From: Dipteris shenzhenensis
Lineage: Eukaryota > Polypodiophyta > Polypodiopsida > Gleicheniales
Strand: one strand, 5' to 3'
DNA length: 64,000 nt
NCBI GenBank assembly: GCA_047967505.1
Contig: CM106541.1
Part shown: positions 62,158 to 64,000 of the stretch, one piece after another
Layout of the letters: every line of letters begins with the position of its first letter
Position numbering within the stretch: position 1 is the stretch's first letter
Position numbers and translations under genes: made by a program
Notes under the pieces: generated by a model
Told to the model about the DNA's origin: nothing
The model's database searches: none
The model's input: only the letters and a program-made list of their open reading frames with translations

Positions 62158-62640
62158 GTACGCACACTTATCTCCCTCAACTAAAAGATCTTGTCTGTCT
62201 ATATTTGATATTTATGTGCAAACACTAAAGGTGACCGAGCAGAGTGGATAGGCAAGAGTAATTGTGGAATTTGTAGGCTAGGGCAAGCAATGGAAGCTCA
62301 AAAGGAAGGAGAGGAGACAAAAAACGAAATGCTGTAATGAATTGCTCCAAAAATGAGTGGAGGCTCAAGAGAGCCAATATAACAAAACCGTAGGGCTAAG
62401 TTCCCTAACTGGGCTAAGTGCCCTAACTGTCCTAAGTGATACATGTACTAACTGTACCAACTGACCTAACTGCATGTAACTAGGCACATACCAAGGAATG
62501 AGAGGCACCTATGGATAGCCCATAAAATGGCTGAAGTATCTTGGACACGGCTGAGAATACCTGAATATCTAATGTTATCTAATGTCATGGTTGCACATGT
62601 TCATCCTGTGGGGATATAGCAACCTATGACTGTACAGAGT
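62158..62640 (+). other. Start of intron 14, probable Copia 3' LTR region
   Basis: Non-coding. Contains repeated CCTAACTG / CTAAGTGCC words at 62400-62480. By position this should include the 3' LTR of the reverse-strand Copia to the right, but I cannot fix TG/CA borders from one copy. Confidence 0.4.
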
Positions 62641-64000
62641 ACAACATATCAAGTCACAAAAGGTACTAAGCTGAAAGCTTGCCGAAAAGCTTCAAACTTA
62701 GGTCAAGGTAGAGCCTTCGTAAAAAGATCTGCCAATTGGCCTTCAGTGGGAACATAAGACAACTGAATATCACTTGGTGATAATCTCCCTTTGACATAGT
62801 GATAGTGAACCTCAATATGCTTTGTGTGAGCATAGAAACAGGATTCCGTGCAACAATCAAAACACTCTAACTGTCAGTGAAGATGATGGTAGTAGTGTGA
62901 CATGCTTGAAGATCTGTAAGTAACTTTCGGAGCCAAACACACTCCACTGTAGCTATATAAGTTGCTCTGTACTCAGCTTCACAGCTAGAAGTAGCAGCTG
63001 TAGTCAGTTTCTTGCTGAACCAAGAGATGCATGAAGTACCAAGCATGAAACAGTTGCCACTATGTGACACATGGGTGTCCCAACAGCCAACTCAATCACT
63101 ATCAGTTCCATGCATAACAAGTAAGAATCAGCCTCATAAAGGAGGCCCAAATGCTGAGTGCCTTTGAGGTACCTGAAGACATGCTTCACGGGTGCGTAGA
63201 GGGGCTGTGCATATATATGCTCAACTGTGAGACAACATACTGAAGATCGGGTCTTGGCATAAATAAATCAAACAACCAACTGCTTGTTGATAGATAGTGA
63301 CATCACATGCACCGCTGCGATCCTCAGAAGAGAAGTGAAAACGAGGCCCTAATGGTGGATACTGGCTTGCAATCCTCAAACTGAAAACGCTGCATATGCT
63401 GTCCAATTTACTTGGATTGTGACATCAAAATGGGCCCCCTCACTGCTAGCAAATTGAATGCCCTGATAGTAATGCAAAAGAACAAGATCAGACATAGCAG
63501 ATGTCTTTTGCAAGTCAAGCTTAAAACCGGCAATTAGTTCAGCATGTATCCTAGTCACAAGCATGTCATCCACATAGAGTACTAAAATCAGCAAATCTGT
63601 CCCACTCTTGCTGGTGTAAACAGTAGCCTCTGTAGGGCTGTTCTAAAAGCCAAGGGTAAGCAAATAACCATGTATCCTGGAATACCAATCCATATAGGGC
63701 TTTCTTTAAGCGGCATACCTTGCTTTTAGAACCTTCAACCTCAAAGCCAGGAGGTTGGGAAACATAGACCTCTTCTTGCAAATGCCCATGAAGGAAAGTT
63801 GTCTTGATATCAAGCTGATGTACCTCCCAATGAAAGTGGGCAGCAAATGTAATAACTATGCTAATAGTAGTGATCCTAGAAGTGGGGGCAAAAGTCTCCT
63901 CAAAGTCAATGCCTTGCTGCTGAGCATAGCCCTTAGCAACAAGACGGGCTTTGTAACGGTCCACTGAACCATCAGCTTTCCTTTGAATCTTATAAACCCA
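62641..64000 (-). mobile_element. Copia pol, reverse strand, running off the right edge
   Basis: Reverse strand from the edge: [48 protein letters not shown] (first catalytic Asp), [22 protein letters not shown], the active site [11 protein letters not shown] (about 63590-63560), SDLVLLHYYQGIQFA, then RNase H with [20 protein letters not shown] (62960) and a shifted C-terminus ([10 protein letters not shown]-like) near 62820. Several frameshifts are present (for example near 63650 and 63400). The peptides differ from those of the 47-53 kb Copia, so it is a separate family. Gag to integrase lie beyond 64000. Confidence 0.87.

Noticed and set aside
1-64000. A new defence, toxin or biosynthetic system
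   Set aside because: Apart from APP1 every protein I could assign belongs to known retroelement families. The unassigned fragments are too short and broken to support a system.

Overview
This looks like nuclear DNA of a land plant with a large, repeat-rich genome. The evidence is one spliced, plant-type cytosolic aminopeptidase P gene (APP1), Copia-type LTR elements primed by initiator-Met tRNA (TGGTATCAGAGC), plant-type LINEs with C-terminal zinc fingers, and many CA/CT/TA microsatellites. A fern, lycophyte or gymnosperm would fit the intron sizes; the species cannot be read from the window.

The only clearly functional gene is APP1 on the + strand. Fourteen internal exons between 1083 and 62157 join in perfect phase into 1827 nt (609 codons) with no stop, and all five metal ligands of the M24 'pita-bread' fold are present. 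The first exon (left) and the end of the gene (right) lie outside the window. Seven introns are 145 to 2445 nt; six complete ones are 6.6, 6.7, 7.4, 7.7, 9.1 and 16.8 kb, and the last (>1.8 kb) runs off the window. About 3% of the window is coding.

Layout. 1-1082: intron upstream of the first visible exon, with an unknown coding fragment, a GTAC-rich tract and a CA microsatellite. Intron 1 (1147-7730): LINE and Copia gag remnants, a purine tract and a 13-bp minisatellite. Intron 2 (7871-14564): a LINE tail and a complete gag-only LTR element (11071-13622, 5-bp target duplication). 14565-19951: five exons with short or medium introns and one LINE remnant. Intron 7 (19952-27366): a reverse-strand LINE and a decayed Gypsy internal region. 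Intron 8 (27434-36520): a reverse-strand LINE, two diverged direct repeats, telomere-like DNA and a young 5'-truncated LINE with a 15-bp target duplication. 36521-37216: three exons. Intron 11 (37217-53972): two head-to-tail LINE copies, a Gypsy-like LTR element, and an inverted cluster of Copia fragments. 53973-54298: two exons. Intron 13 (54299-62032): LINE remnants and an ORF1-only LINE. 62033-62157: last visible exon, followed by a reverse-strand Copia pol.

The transposons are nested and mostly dead (stops, frameshifts, altered catalytic motifs). The two best-preserved ones, the gag-only LTR element and the ORF1-only LINE, are both non-autonomous and keep a nucleocapsid-type protein while lacking reverse transcriptase. 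I found no tRNA or rRNA gene, no CRISPR array and no second host gene.
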